From DASSQJ01 sp963730165 (lineage in GTDB: Bacteria > Actinomycetota > Actinomycetes > Actinomycetales > Dermatophilaceae): 64,000 nucleotides of DNA. The translations under genes were made by a program, and so were the position numbers. This document shows positions 7,798 to 16,135 of this stretch, piece after piece. Below the pieces are notes generated by a model, which was given only the letters and a program-made list of their open reading frames with translations, was not told where the DNA came from and did no database searches. The stretch covers positions 62,001 to 126,000 of the forward strand of contig CAVSQS010000008.1 of the NCBI GenBank assembly GCA_963730165.1, given 5' to 3'. The stretch's first letter is position 1. Every line of letters begins with the position of its first letter.

Positions 7798-8166
7798 TCA
7801 GTCCTCGCCGGAGGTGGGCCGGGTGGCGGCCGCCCAGGCATCGGTGTGGTCCTGAGGGGCGCCGTTGGGCCCGCCCTCGCCGCTGGACCCGGTCGAGCCG
7901 CTGCTCGTGATCGCCTCGGAGGCGACGGTCCGCCCCTGCCGGAGCTTCTCGCCGGTCGCCCGGGCGGCGTCGGCGACCATGTCGGCGACGACGGGGGCCG
8001 CCTTCGTCTTGGCGACCTCCTTGGCGTTCTCGACCTGCTTCTGGACCGGCTGGGAGTGCCAGACCTTCCCGGAGGTGCGGCGGATCTGCTCGTAGCGCTG
8101 GCGGCCGGCCCTGGCCCCGAGGACGTAGCCGGCGGCCAGCCCGGCGATGAAGGACAGCTTGCCCAT
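7798..8166 (-). CDS. YtxH-like small membrane-associated protein
   Basis: A 122-residue protein starting MGKLSFIAGLAAGYVLGARA, a glycine/alanine-rich hydrophobic N-terminus as in YtxH-domain proteins. It is followed by a lysine- and alanine-rich amphipathic helix (VQKQVENAKEVAKTKAAPVV) and a low-complexity Ser/Gly tail. YtxH-like proteins are stress-associated and of unclear function. The ATG follows AAAGGAG by 6-7 nt. It is transcribed alone and ends at a strong hairpin. Confidence 0.8.
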   Translation of the reverse strand: MGKLSFIAGLAAGYVLGARAGRQRYEQIRRTSGKVWHSQPVQKQVENAKEVAKTKAAPVVADMVADAARATGEKLRQGRTVASEAITSSGSTGSSGEGGPNGAPQDHTDAWAAATRPTSGED

Positions 8167-8311
8167 GGGGGCTCCTTTCGTCGGACTCCGACCCTACCCA
8201 CTGCCGGCGTCGCACGGTCGGGTCGGGGCGGGTGGCGACGGAAGGCGAGGTGGTGCTGCTGCTGTCGCCACGGCGGCCTACGCTGGTGCGGCGCCCGGTG
8301 CGTCCGGGCGA

Positions 8312-8398
8312 GGAGGGCTCGCATAGTGGCCTAGTGCGGCGGTCTTGAAAACCGCTAGGGGCGCAAGCCTCTCGTGGGTTCGAATCCCACGCCCTCCG
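8312..8398 (+). tRNA. tRNA-Ser (UGA anticodon)
   Basis: The 87-nt class II tRNA has acceptor arms ggagggc/gccctcc, anticodon stem gcggt/accgc with loop CTTGAAA (anticodon TGA), a long variable arm, and T-arm loop GTTCGAATC. The discriminator is G and CCA is not encoded. Confidence 0.97.
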
Positions 8399-8508
8399 CC
8401 CGTCCCCCGCGCGAGGCGTGAGCGCGCGCCGGGGCCGGGATGCCGGGGAGGACCGAACGGACCGACAGCGGGGGCGCCGAGGGGGTCGAACGTCGGACCG
8501 GCGAGGGC

Positions 8509-8514
8509 TAGCGT
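8509..8514 (+). promoter_or_regulatory. -10 element of a leaderless cupin transcript
   Basis: TAGCGT matches the actinobacterial TAnnnT -10. Exactly 6 nt separate it from the ATG at 8521, so transcription should start at or next to the start codon. Confidence 0.55.
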
Positions 8515-8520
8515 GGCGGG

Positions 8521-8934
8521 ATGGATCCCATGACCGCCACGAGCCGGCCCGACCGTCCACAGCCGGTGCGAGTCGTGCGCGACGGCGAGCTCGTCGTGGC
8601 CGACCCCACGTCGGGGATGCTGCGCCGCCGCGCCTTCGACGTGCCGGGGCTGTGGGCGGGGCAGGTGATCACCGACGCCGGGACGACCTCCGGGTGGCAC
8701 CACCACGACTCGAACACCTCGATGCTCTACGTCGTCCGCGGTGTGCTGCGGCTCGAGTGCGAGGGGGTCGAGGGCTGGGTGGACGCCGTGGCGGGTGACT
8801 ACGTCCAGGTGCCGGCGTTCACGGTCCACCGCGAGTCAAACCCCGGCGGCGAGCCGAGCCTGGCCGTCATCGCGAGGGCAGGCTTCGGCATCCCGACCGT
8901 CAACGTCGAGGACGCCCCGCCGCCCCACCGCTGA
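8521..8934 (+). CDS. Cupin-domain protein
   Basis: A 137-residue single-domain cupin. Motif 1 is visible as GWHHHDSNTSMLYVVRGVLR, supplying metal-binding histidines and a conserved Gly. Motif 2 is GDYVQVPAFTVHRESNPG, with its histidine. No partner enzyme domain is present, so it may be a small dioxygenase/isomerase-like enzyme or a ligand-binding protein; no substrate can be assigned. The ATG at 8521 lacks a ribosome-binding site but sits 6 nt after a TAGCGT -10, implying leaderless translation. It stands alone after the tRNA gene and is convergent with the lacI-type regulator. Confidence 0.8.
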   Translation: MDPMTATSRPDRPQPVRVVRDGELVVADPTSGMLRRRAFDVPGLWAGQVITDAGTTSGWHHHDSNTSMLYVVRGVLRLECEGVEGWVDAVAGDYVQVPAFTVHRESNPGGEPSLAVIARAGFGIPTVNVEDAPPPHR

Positions 8935-9003
8935 CCTGCCCGCCCCGCTCGAGCACGGCGGAGGAGTCCGGTACCTGTTCCGGAGACCGGGAGCCGGGCT
9001 CGG

Positions 9004-10047
9004 TCAGCCCGGTGGAGGGATCTCACCCGACCCGCGCTCGACGAGCGAGGGGTGGAGCAGGACCCGTCGGGACCGGCCTCGGCGCCCGCCGATCCGCTCG
9101 AAGAGCAGGTCCGCCACGACGGCGCCGAGCCGCGACACGTCGTAGCGGACGACCGTGAGCGGCGGGTCGAGCAGGTCGTCGGAGCCGATGTCGTCGAGCG
9201 CCACGTGCGCCACGACGCCGCGCACCTGGCGCTCGCCGAGCACCCGGACGGTCGCGGTGGTCTCGGCCGTGCCCGCGGTGACGAACGCGGTCGGTGGCCT
9301 CCCGAGGTCGACCAGCGCCCGAACCGCCCCGGCCGCCTCCTCCTCGGAGGCGAGCCCGGTGACGAGGAGGTCCGCGACCGGGCGCCGGCGCCGGTCGGCG
9401 AACGCCGCGACGAACCCGTCCCGGCGCTGTCGAGCGACCTCCTCGGGCCGTGCGGGGAACAGCGCGGCGACCCGAGCGTGGCCCCGCGCGAGCAGGTGCG
9501 CCGCGGCATCCCGGGCCCCCGCGGCGTGGTCGATCGCCACCGAGTCGGCGACGGCTCCTCGCGGTGGGCGGTCGACGACGACGACCGGGATCCCCGAGCG
9601 CAGCTCTGCGCGCAGGTGCGCCTGCCGTTCGACCGCCGGGACGAGGACGATGCCGTCGACGCGCCGTCCGACCAGGTCGTGGATCAGCGCCTGCTCGTCC
9701 TCCGCCCTGGCGCCCAGCGAGGCGACGAGCAGGCGTGCCCCCCGTGCCGAGGCGGCCTCCTCGAGGGTGCCGACGAGCCGGGCCGTTGCCGGGCTCGCGA
9801 GATCGGGGACGAGCACCCCGACGACGCCCGTCCCGCTGGCACTGCGGCGCAGGCTGCTCGCGGCGAGGTTGGGACGGTAGTCGAGGTGGCGCACCGCCCG
9901 CTGGACCTGCTCCCGCACCTGCGGCGAGACCCCGGGCTCGTCGTTGACGACCCGCGAGACCGTCTTGAGGCTGACCCCCGCCAGCGCGGCGACCTCGCGC
10001 ATCGTCGCGCGCGGACGACGTCGGCCCCCCTCCGCGCGCTGCTCCAC
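9004..10047 (-). CDS. LacI-family transcriptional repressor
   Basis: A 347-residue regulator. The DNA-binding headpiece at about residues 15-65 (TMREVAALAGVSLKTVSRVV then NDEPGVSPQ, LDYRPNLAASSLR) includes the hinge helix. It is followed by a periplasmic-binding-protein-like ligand domain (GVVGVLVPDLASP to ALDDIGSDDLLDPPLTVVRYD). The ligand is probably a sugar. The GTG at 10047 has no ribosome-binding site, but TTGCGA-N18-TAGACC (10083-10054, minus strand) ends 6 nt before it, indicating a leaderless transcript. It is divergent from a sugar-binding lipoprotein gene, with a palindromic operator between them, so it most likely controls that gene and itself. Confidence 0.93.
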   Translation of the reverse strand: MEQRAEGGRRRPRATMREVAALAGVSLKTVSRVVNDEPGVSPQVREQVQRAVRHLDYRPNLAASSLRRSASGTGVVGVLVPDLASPATARLVGTLEEAASARGARLLVASLGARAEDEQALIHDLVGRRVDGIVLVPAVERQAHLRAELRSGIPVVVVDRPPRGAVADSVAIDHAAGARDAAAHLLARGHARVAALFPARPEEVARQRRDGFVAAFADRRRRPVADLLVTGLASEEEAAGAVRALVDLGRPPTAFVTAGTAETTATVRVLGERQVRGVVAHVALDDIGSDDLLDPPLTVVRYDVSRLGAVVADLLFERIGGRRGRSRRVLLHPSLVERGSGEIPPPG

Positions 10048-10092
10048 GCCGGAGGTCTACCGGAGTTGTTGACACCGTCGCAAGCGAACGGA

Positions 10093-10109
10093 TACCACTG
10101 ACAGCGGTA
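10093..10109. promoter_or_regulatory. Predicted LacI-family operator
   Basis: TACCACTG-A-CAGCGGTA is a 17-bp palindrome with 7 of 8 arm pairs matched and a central base, typical of LacI-family sites. It lies between lacI and the divergent binding-protein gene. It follows a TTGACA hexamer at 10069-10074 by 18 bp, so it would cover the -10/start region of the plus-strand promoter, and it abuts the repressor gene's own -35. Confidence 0.6.
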
Positions 10110-10154
10110 CGCGGCGAGACCGGTCGCACGACCCGACCCCCGGAGGACGACGCG

Positions 10155-11279
10155 GTGCAGCCTGCACGGCGCTTTGCGCGCGACAGTGGGCCCGTGGCGT
10201 CCCGCGTCCGGCGGATGCTGCTCCCCGCGGCACTCGCACTGTTCCTCACCGCGACTGCCTGTTCGGGCGTCGGGCCGGGTCCGGCGCGGAGCACCGACAC
10301 GAGGATCGGCGTCGCCCTCATCACCAAGGACTCGACCAACCCCTACTTCGTCGCGATGCAGGAGGGCGCGCGGCGGGACGCCTCGGGCTACGGCGTGCGC
10401 CTGACGGTGGCCTCCGGCTCGGGCGACGGCGACGTGAAGGGCCAGGTGGAGGCGATCCGGGCAGCTGTCGCGCGCGGCGACCGCGGCATCGTCATCACGC
10501 CGGTGTCGGACGGCGTCGACGAGGAGATCACCCGCGCCAGGCTCGCCGGGCTCTACGTCATCGCCCTCGACACACCCCCGGAGCCGCGCGACGTCGTCGA
10601 CATCACGTTCGCCTCCGACAACCGCGAGGCGGGGCGCCTCCTCGGCTCGTGGACCGCGGGCCGCCTCGCCGGCGCCCCGGCACGGATCGTGCTCATCGAC
10701 CTGTTCGACGACCGCACCGTCACGGTCGACCGGGACCGCGACCAGGGCTACCTCACGGGGATGGGCATCCCCACCGGCGACCCGCGCACGGTCGGCGACG
10801 AGCCGGCGAGCGGGCGCTACGGCGCCGACCTGGGCGACTACGAGATCGCCTGCCGCGGCGTCAGCGGGGGGACGCGCGAGGGCGGCCGTCTCGCGATGGA
10901 GCAGTGCCTGACCTCCGCGGGCGCGCAGGAGCCGCCCGGTGTGGTCTACGCCGTCAACGAGCCGACCGCCTTCGGCGTCCTCGACGCGCTGGGCGCGGTC
11001 GGCGCGCGCGACACCGTGGTCGTCACGGTCGACGGCAGCTGCGCCGGCGTGGCGGCGGTGCGCGACGGCCGGATCGGCGCCGTCGTCCAGCAGGACCCGA
11101 AGGAGATGGCCAGCCTCGGCGTCGGCTCCATCGCCAAGATCGCCCGCGGCGGGGTCAAGCCGTCCACGACCGCAGGGCTCGGCTTCCGGGACACCGGGGT
11201 GGAGCTCGTCACCGACGCGCCGGTGGCGGGTGTGCCGAGCGTCGGGACCGACCTGGCTGAGGCGACGTGCTGGGGGTGA
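10155..11279 (+). CDS. Sugar-binding lipoprotein of an ABC transporter (Peripla_BP_4 type), orphan
   Basis: A 374-residue exported lipoprotein. The signal peptide (basic RRFAR...RVRRM, hydrophobic LLPAALALFLTA) ends in lipobox LTATAC, with Cys near residue 36. The mature part is a type I periplasmic binding fold (IGVALITKDSTNPYFVAMQE, GIVITPVSD, FASDNREAGRLLGSW, VYAVNEPTAFGVLDALG) like ribose/fructose/xylose-class binding proteins. It should capture a sugar for an ABC importer, but no permease or ATPase follows. The GTG start has GGAGG about 10 nt upstream. It is divergent from the LacI-type gene and 7 nt before a Usp-like gene. Confidence 0.88.
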   Translation: MQPARRFARDSGPVASRVRRMLLPAALALFLTATACSGVGPGPARSTDTRIGVALITKDSTNPYFVAMQEGARRDASGYGVRLTVASGSGDGDVKGQVEAIRAAVARGDRGIVITPVSDGVDEEITRARLAGLYVIALDTPPEPRDVVDITFASDNREAGRLLGSWTAGRLAGAPARIVLIDLFDDRTVTVDRDRDQGYLTGMGIPTGDPRTVGDEPASGRYGADLGDYEIACRGVSGGTREGGRLAMEQCLTSAGAQEPPGVVYAVNEPTAFGVLDALGAVGARDTVVVTVDGSCAGVAAVRDGRIGAVVQQDPKEMASLGVGSIAKIARGGVKPSTTAGLGFRDTGVELVTDAPVAGVPSVGTDLAEATCWG

Positions 11280-11286
11280 GGCACAG

Positions 11287-11679
11287 GTGACCGTCGTCGT
11301 CGGCTGGGTCCCGCGGGCCGAGGGGTGGGCCGCGCTCGACGCGGCGGTGGGGGAGGTGCTCCGCACCGGCGAGCGCCTCGTCGTCGTGGGCATCCCTCGG
11401 CCCGGGGCCGCCGGCCGTGCGGGTGGGGAGTCGGCGCTCGGGGCGGCCCGCGAGCGGCTCGCCGCAGCGGGTGTCCCGCTCGAGGTCCGCGGGGGAGAGC
11501 GCGGCCTGGCGCCCGGGAACGAGATCCTCGACACGGTCGTGGCGACCCGGGCGCGCCTGCTCGTCATCGGGATGCGGCGGAGGCAGGTACTCGGCCGCCT
11601 CATCACGGGCACCACCGCCCAGCAGCTGCTGCTCGAGGCGCCCTGCGACGTGCTCACGGTCAGGGCCGGGACCGGCTGA
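11287..11679 (+). CDS. Universal stress protein (UspA-like)
   Basis: A 130-residue single Usp domain: beta strand VTVVVGWVPRAEGWAALDAA, the strand RLLVIGMRRRQ, and the nucleotide-loop region LGRLITGTTAQQLLLEAPCD ending in VLTVRAG. The GxxGx9G[ST] motif is partly kept, so ATP binding is plausible but not certain. The GTG lies 7 nt after the stop of the sugar-binding protein, with GAGGCACAG as ribosome-binding site, so the two are one operon. This pairing of a binding lipoprotein and a Usp without transporter parts is unusual. Confidence 0.8.
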   Translation: MTVVVGWVPRAEGWAALDAAVGEVLRTGERLVVVGIPRPGAAGRAGGESALGAARERLAAAGVPLEVRGGERGLAPGNEILDTVVATRARLLVIGMRRRQVLGRLITGTTAQQLLLEAPCDVLTVRAGTG

Positions 11680-11878
11680 ACGGGCCGCGCCCGACCGACC
11701 GGTGGACGGCGGGTCCCGCGGCCAGCGCGGAGCCGGGCTCTCTGCTAGGTTCGCTGCGGTTGCAACATGCAGTACCTCGCAGGTCGAACACCAACGCGCC
11801 ACTGGGGGCTGGAGTCGCATCCTCGGCCGGGGTGAAGTGCGCCGGCCGTGATCCACACAGAAAGAAAGTTCACCCCAC
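11680..11878 (+). promoter_or_regulatory. cspA upstream region / long 5' leader
   Basis: This 199-nt gap has no gene. TAGGTT at 11746-11751 is a TAnnnT -10 candidate; if used, it gives a leader of about 120 nt before cspA, similar to long cold-shock mRNA leaders. No clear -35 is seen. The ribosome-binding site of cspA (agaaagaaag) is A-rich and weak. Confidence 0.4.
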
Positions 11879-12082
11879 ATGGCACAGGGCACCGTGAAGT
11901 GGTTCAACGCGGAGAAGGGCTACGGGTTCATCGCGCAGGAGGGCGGCGGCCCGGACGTGTTCGTCCACTACAGCGCGATCGACGTCCAGGGCTACCGCAC
12001 CCTCGAAGAGGCACAGCGAGTCGAGTTCGAGGTCACCCAGGGTCCGAAGGGCCCGCAGGCCGACCAGGTCCGCCCCATCTGA
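11879..12082 (+). CDS. cspA: Cold-shock protein
   Basis: A 67-residue single cold-shock domain that binds single-stranded nucleic acid as an RNA chaperone. It begins MAQGTVKWFNAEKGYGFIAQ, containing RNP1 (KGYGFI), followed by RNP2 (DVFVHY) and the usual EFEVTQGPKGPQA end. Full length for the family. It is monocistronic, with a strong terminator 24 nt after the stop and a long leader. Confidence 0.97.
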   Translation: MAQGTVKWFNAEKGYGFIAQEGGGPDVFVHYSAIDVQGYRTLEEAQRVEFEVTQGPKGPQADQVRPI

Positions 12083-12105
12083 CCCGGCACCTCCCGAGTC
12101 GTTCC

Positions 12106-12143
12106 GACGGCCCCCTCCCCGCGCAGCCGGGGCGGGGGCCGTC
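12106..12143. terminator. Bidirectional terminator between cspA and the PBP gene
   Basis: A 16-bp stem with one mismatch (12106-12121 with 12128-12143) and a 6-nt loop lies between convergent stops at 12082 and 12162. Confidence 0.75.
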
Positions 12144-12161
12144 GCCGTCGGCCCGGATCGG

Positions 12162-14048
12162 TCACGACCCGGCGAGCGTCGTGAGGAAGGCCTTGGCGAT
12201 GGGCGCCGCGTCGGTGCCCCCGCTCGTGCCACCCTCGACGAGCACCGCGAAGGCGACGTCGCCCTGGTACCCGGTGAACCACACGTAGGGCTCGGCGCTG
12301 GCGTCGTTGCCGTGCTCGGCCGTCCCGGTCTTGCCCCGTACCGGGCCGCCGGGGGTGCCCCGCAGCTCCGTCGCCGTCCCCGCCGAGACGACCGAGGCCA
12401 TCATCGAGCGGATCTGGGCGACGGCACGCCCGTCGAGGGGCATGGGTCGCGGCGACGGCGTCTCGGCCGTGCGCACGAGCACCGGGGCGACGTACGTCCC
12501 CCGGCCGATGCTCCCGGACATGACCGCGAGTGCCAGGGGCGACACCTCGTCGCGGCCCTGGCCGATCGCGGCGGCCGCCGTGTCGGTTCCCCCCGTGTTG
12601 GTCGGGATGCTGCCCGCGAACGCCCCCTCGACCCCCAACGTGTCGGCCCAGTCGGCCCCGATGCCGAGCGCAGCGGCGGCCTCGTGGAGGTCGGAGTCGC
12701 CGAGCTTCGGGCTCAACCCGGCGAAAGCGGTGTTGCACGAGTGGGTGAAGTCGTCGAAGAAGGTGGGCGTCCCGGCGATGGACTCCCCGGCGTAGTTGGT
12801 GAAGGCCAGACCGTCGACGACCACCTTCTCCGGGCACGGGACCGGCGTCGTCGGGGTCGTGATCCCACCGGTCAGGTAGGCGTAGCTCGTGGCGACCTTG
12901 AACGTCGAGCCCGGCGGGTAGCGGCCCGTCACGGCCCGGTCGAAGCCGGTCGTCGGGGAGTTCGCGACCGCCAGCACCTCCCCCGTCGGCACGTCGACGG
13001 CAACGAGGGCGGCGGGGACGGAGAGGCCGGCGTCGGCGAGGGCCTTCTCGGCTGCGGTCTGCACGCCCTGGTCGAGCGTGGTCTCGACGTCCGCCCCGTC
13101 CGTGGGGGCCTGCTCGAAGAGGGTCCGGTCGGTGTCGGTCACCACCGAGATGCCCGGCACCCCCGCCAGCGTCGCGTCGTACTGACGCTGCAGCCCGCTC
13201 AGCCCGGCTCGGTCCCCGGCGACGTAGCGTCCGTCGCTGGCGTCGACGACCTCCTTGGTCACCTCTCCGTAGGTGCCGAGGAGCGGCTGGCCGAAGGTGC
13301 GGGTGCCGGCGAGTGGCTGGGTCGTCTCGGTGACGAACGCGCCGGCGATGCCCTCGAGACGCGTGCGGCGCTCCGCGTAGTCGGCCTCTCGGTAGGTGAT
13401 GACCGGGACGGGTGCCTGGGACCCGGCGGCCGTGCGCTGCTGCAGGGCCTCGACCAGGCCCCCGACCCCGGTGACGGCCTCGAGCTGCGCGGCCGACTCC
13501 GGTGTCGCCTTGACCGGGTCGAGCTGGACGACGTGCACCACGCCCTGGGGCATGAGCGGTCGGTCGCTGCGGTCGAGCAGGTCACCCCTCGTCCCCTGCG
13601 CGCGACGGAGCGACATGGTCTCACCGGCCCGGAGGCCGGGCGCCCATTCCGTCCCACCGGCCGGGCCGCGCACCCGCCACTCCTCGCCGTTCTCGACGAG
13701 GTGGACGGGCACCGTGTACGTCCACTCGACGTCGAGGGGGAGGGCCCACGCGACGGTCACCTCTGCCGAGGCCGTCGCGTCGGCACGGGTCGTGTCGGCG
13801 ACGGTGGCCGTGACCTGGGCGTCGCCCAGCCCGTCGACGGCCGCGGCGAAGTCGGCGGCTGCGCCGTCGTCGGCGAAGGGGACGGACGAGAGGTCCTTGC
13901 CCGCCCACGCGGCCGCGTAGGCCTGCGCCGCCGAGCGTGCCGCCGCATCCTTCGCGGACTCCTGGCGGCTCCACCACCACCAGCCCGCCCCGACCCCGGC
14001 GACGAGGACGAGAACGGCGGCGAGGACCCAGGCGAGGCGCGCTCTCAT
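12162..14048 (-). CDS. Penicillin-binding protein, transpeptidase with NTF2-like MecA_N domain
   Basis: A 628-residue class B-type PBP that cross-links peptidoglycan outside the membrane. One N-terminal membrane segment (LAWVLAAVLVLVAGVGAGWW) is followed by an NTF2/MecA_N-like domain (AAARSAAQAYAAAWAGKDLS to WRVRGP), a dimerisation-like domain, and the transpeptidase. Active-site motifs are intact: SxxK in PPGSTFKV (Ser about 381), SxN in HSCNTAF, and KTG in GKTGTAEH. The ATG at 14048 was chosen; an in-frame TTG at 14060 is an alternative. It is divergent from the LCP gene, with 473 nt between, so both wall genes may share control. Confidence 0.94.
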   Translation of the reverse strand: MRARLAWVLAAVLVLVAGVGAGWWWWSRQESAKDAAARSAAQAYAAAWAGKDLSSVPFADDGAAADFAAAVDGLGDAQVTATVADTTRADATASAEVTVAWALPLDVEWTYTVPVHLVENGEEWRVRGPAGGTEWAPGLRAGETMSLRRAQGTRGDLLDRSDRPLMPQGVVHVVQLDPVKATPESAAQLEAVTGVGGLVEALQQRTAAGSQAPVPVITYREADYAERRTRLEGIAGAFVTETTQPLAGTRTFGQPLLGTYGEVTKEVVDASDGRYVAGDRAGLSGLQRQYDATLAGVPGISVVTDTDRTLFEQAPTDGADVETTLDQGVQTAAEKALADAGLSVPAALVAVDVPTGEVLAVANSPTTGFDRAVTGRYPPGSTFKVATSYAYLTGGITTPTTPVPCPEKVVVDGLAFTNYAGESIAGTPTFFDDFTHSCNTAFAGLSPKLGDSDLHEAAAALGIGADWADTLGVEGAFAGSIPTNTGGTDTAAAAIGQGRDEVSPLALAVMSGSIGRGTYVAPVLVRTAETPSPRPMPLDGRAVAQIRSMMASVVSAGTATELRGTPGGPVRGKTGTAEHGNDASAEPYVWFTGYQGDVAFAVLVEGGTSGGTDAAPIAKAFLTTLAGS

Positions 14049-14521
14049 GGTTCCATCCAAGCCGATGTCGGGCCGATCCGTGCGGGGACACCTCGCCCGA
14101 GGGGCAGGGTCCCGTCGGACGAGGTGCCGCTCCGTGCTGACGGGGGCTCCGGGGAGCCGGGCCCGTCAGGTGCCGGAGGTGGCGAGACCCTCATCTTGGT
14201 CTGACTGGTCGTGCTGAGGTTGCGCCGGGCAGGCAAGGCCCGTCCTCGGTGCGGTTGCCGGGACGGGCGCCCTCCAGGTGCGACCTCCATCCGGCAGCCT
14301 AGGGGTAGGGCCCGGTGCCCGTGAAGACGTCGCCGGGGCGATCTCACCCTCTGGTGGCCGCCACCCGTGCAGCCGCGGCAGCGGTCGCGCGTCCAGCCGG
14401 CTCACAGGGAGGCCACCTAGACTGTGAGCTCGTGCGCCGGTCGTCGGTGCACCGCCCGCCCCGCACCGGGGCCAGGAGCAGCGGCCCGTGACGTCGACCG
14501 GGTCCGGCAGAAGGAGCAGCC
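14049..14521. other. 473-nt divergent region between PBP and LCP genes
   Basis: No gene is supported. It contains a stem-loop at 14137-14169 (8-bp CTGACGGG/CCCGTCAG plus an inner 6-bp stem), a second stem at 14238-14268 (GCCCGTCC/GGACGGGC), and a TAGACT -10-like hexamer at 14418-14423 that probably serves the LCP gene with a leader of about 90 nt. The stem-loops could be terminators or a small RNA; nothing in the sequence decides. Confidence 0.4.
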
Positions 14522-15988
14522 GTGGCCGAGGCCACCCACGCCGACGAGCCCCAGGGCCGCGGCCCGCGACGACGTCGCGCGCGCCGAGACACGCGCCGAC
14601 GCCGCGTCGCCATCGTGCTGACGGTCGTCGTGGTCCTCGTCGGGCTCGGAGCCGGGGCGGTCTGGTGGAGGCTCAACGGCAACATCACGCGCATCGACGT
14701 CAGCGGGTCGCTCTCGAGCGACCGGCCCAGCCTCCCCGACGGCCCGCTCAACATCCTGCTCATCGGCTCCGACACCAGGGTCGGCCAGGACCAGCCCGAC
14801 TCGGGGTCGGTGTCGGGAGCGCGCTCCGACACCACCCTCGTCGCCCACCTGTCGGCCGACCGGCAGCACGTCACCGTCGTCTCCATCCCCCGCGACTCGA
14901 TGGTGCCGATCGCGCCGGGGTGCGACGCCTCGGTCCCCACGGACCAGTGGCCGGTCCAGCAGTTCAACGCGGCGTTCGCGATGGGGGGCGCCGCCTGCAC
15001 GGTGAACACCGTCGAGCAGGACACCGGGTTGCGGATCAACCACGTCGCCGTCGTCGACTTCAGCGGCTTCAAGGACATGGTCGACGCCCTCGGCGGGGTG
15101 CCGGTCTGCACCCCCGTGCCGATCAACGACCCCAAGGCCCACCTGAACATCCCGGCGGGCCGTCAGGTGCTCGACGGCGAGCAGGCGCTGGGCTACGTGC
15201 GTACCCGCTACACCGAGGGCGACGGGTCCGACCTCGGCCGGATCAAGCGCCAGCAGGCGTTCCTCTCCTCCGTCGTCCAGGAGGCGACCCGCACGTCGCT
15301 GCTGCTGCGCCCGGACCGGCTGCTCGGCTTCCTCGACGCCGCCACCCGGTCGCTGACGACCGACACGGGCTTCGGGATCGGCACGATGGAGGAGATCGCC
15401 TCGAGCGTGAAGGACATCGGCATCTCGAACATCCAGTTCGTCACCGTGCCCGTGGAGGCGTACGCGCCGGACCCCAACCGCGTCCAGTGGGCCGCGGACG
15501 CACAGACCCTGTGGACGACGCTGCGCGAGGACCGCGTGCTCGGCGCCACCACCTCGCCCACGCCCTCGGCCACACCGAGTCCGCTCACGGTGAGTCCGGC
15601 CGACGTCCGCGTCGAGGTCGTCAACGCGACCGGGGTCACCGGCCTGGCGGCCCAGGTGGCCGCCGCCCTGTCGGTTCAGGGCTTCCCCACCCCCACCGTG
15701 TCCTCGATCGCGGACCGGCCGTCCGGGGTCGTCGTGCGGTACGGGACCGGGGGCGAGGACGCCGCCCGGACGGCCGCCGCCGCGTTCGCGGGCGCCACGC
15801 TCGAGAAGGACGCGACCCTGGCCGGTGGGACCGTGCGGGTCGTCATCGGCGCCGGCGCTCCCCCGGTGCGCGAGGTGCCCAACCGGCTCGGCACCGACCC
15901 GCTCCCCACGCCCACGGTCAGCGCGCCCACGCCCACACCGACCGCGTCGATCGAGACCCGCACGGCAGACCAGAGCATCTGCTCCTGA
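14522..15988 (+). CDS. LytR-CpsA-Psr (LCP) family glycopolymer ligase
   Basis: A 488-residue membrane enzyme attaching wall glycopolymers to peptidoglycan from lipid-linked precursors. An arginine-rich cytoplasmic start precedes a single membrane segment (VAIVLTVVVVLVGLGAGAVW). The LCP domain has LNILLIGSDTR, RSDTTLVAHLS, VSIPRDSMV, ALGYVRTRYTEGD and LGRIKRQQAFL, including the Arg/Asp residues that hold pyrophosphate and metal. A Ser/Thr/Pro linker leads to a C-terminal LytR_C domain (VRVEVVNATGVTGLAAQVAA), then a Pro/Thr tail. The GTG has AAGGAG 7 nt upstream. The following gene has its own promoter. Confidence 0.93.
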   Translation: MAEATHADEPQGRGPRRRRARRDTRRRRVAIVLTVVVVLVGLGAGAVWWRLNGNITRIDVSGSLSSDRPSLPDGPLNILLIGSDTRVGQDQPDSGSVSGARSDTTLVAHLSADRQHVTVVSIPRDSMVPIAPGCDASVPTDQWPVQQFNAAFAMGGAACTVNTVEQDTGLRINHVAVVDFSGFKDMVDALGGVPVCTPVPINDPKAHLNIPAGRQVLDGEQALGYVRTRYTEGDGSDLGRIKRQQAFLSSVVQEATRTSLLLRPDRLLGFLDAATRSLTTDTGFGIGTMEEIASSVKDIGISNIQFVTVPVEAYAPDPNRVQWAADAQTLWTTLREDRVLGATTSPTPSATPSPLTVSPADVRVEVVNATGVTGLAAQVAAALSVQGFPTPTVSSIADRPSGVVVRYGTGGEDAARTAAAAFAGATLEKDATLAGGTVRVVIGAGAPPVREVPNRLGTDPLPTPTVSAPTPTPTASIETRTADQSICS

Positions 15989-16135
15989 CGCCGGACGGGG
16001 CCCGGCCCCCCCGCATGCAATTCGCTCGACAAGTGATGGTTTCTCGTCGACCGCATCCGCCGGGTCTCGCCACAGCCCCACCGCGGTTGGTTACATGATC
16101 CTCGGGCTCCGATCCGCGCGAAAGGAACTGTCACG

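Noticed and set aside
7452..7910. Plus-strand frame of about 150 codons in the noncoding gap
   Set aside because: It runs antisense into the YtxH gene and through the terminator hairpin and has an Arg/Gly/Pro-rich product without a ribosome-binding site.
14137..14169. Terminator for the LCP or PBP gene
   Set aside because: Both neighbouring genes start, not end, at this region, so a simple terminator role is unexplained; listed as an unknown stem-loop.
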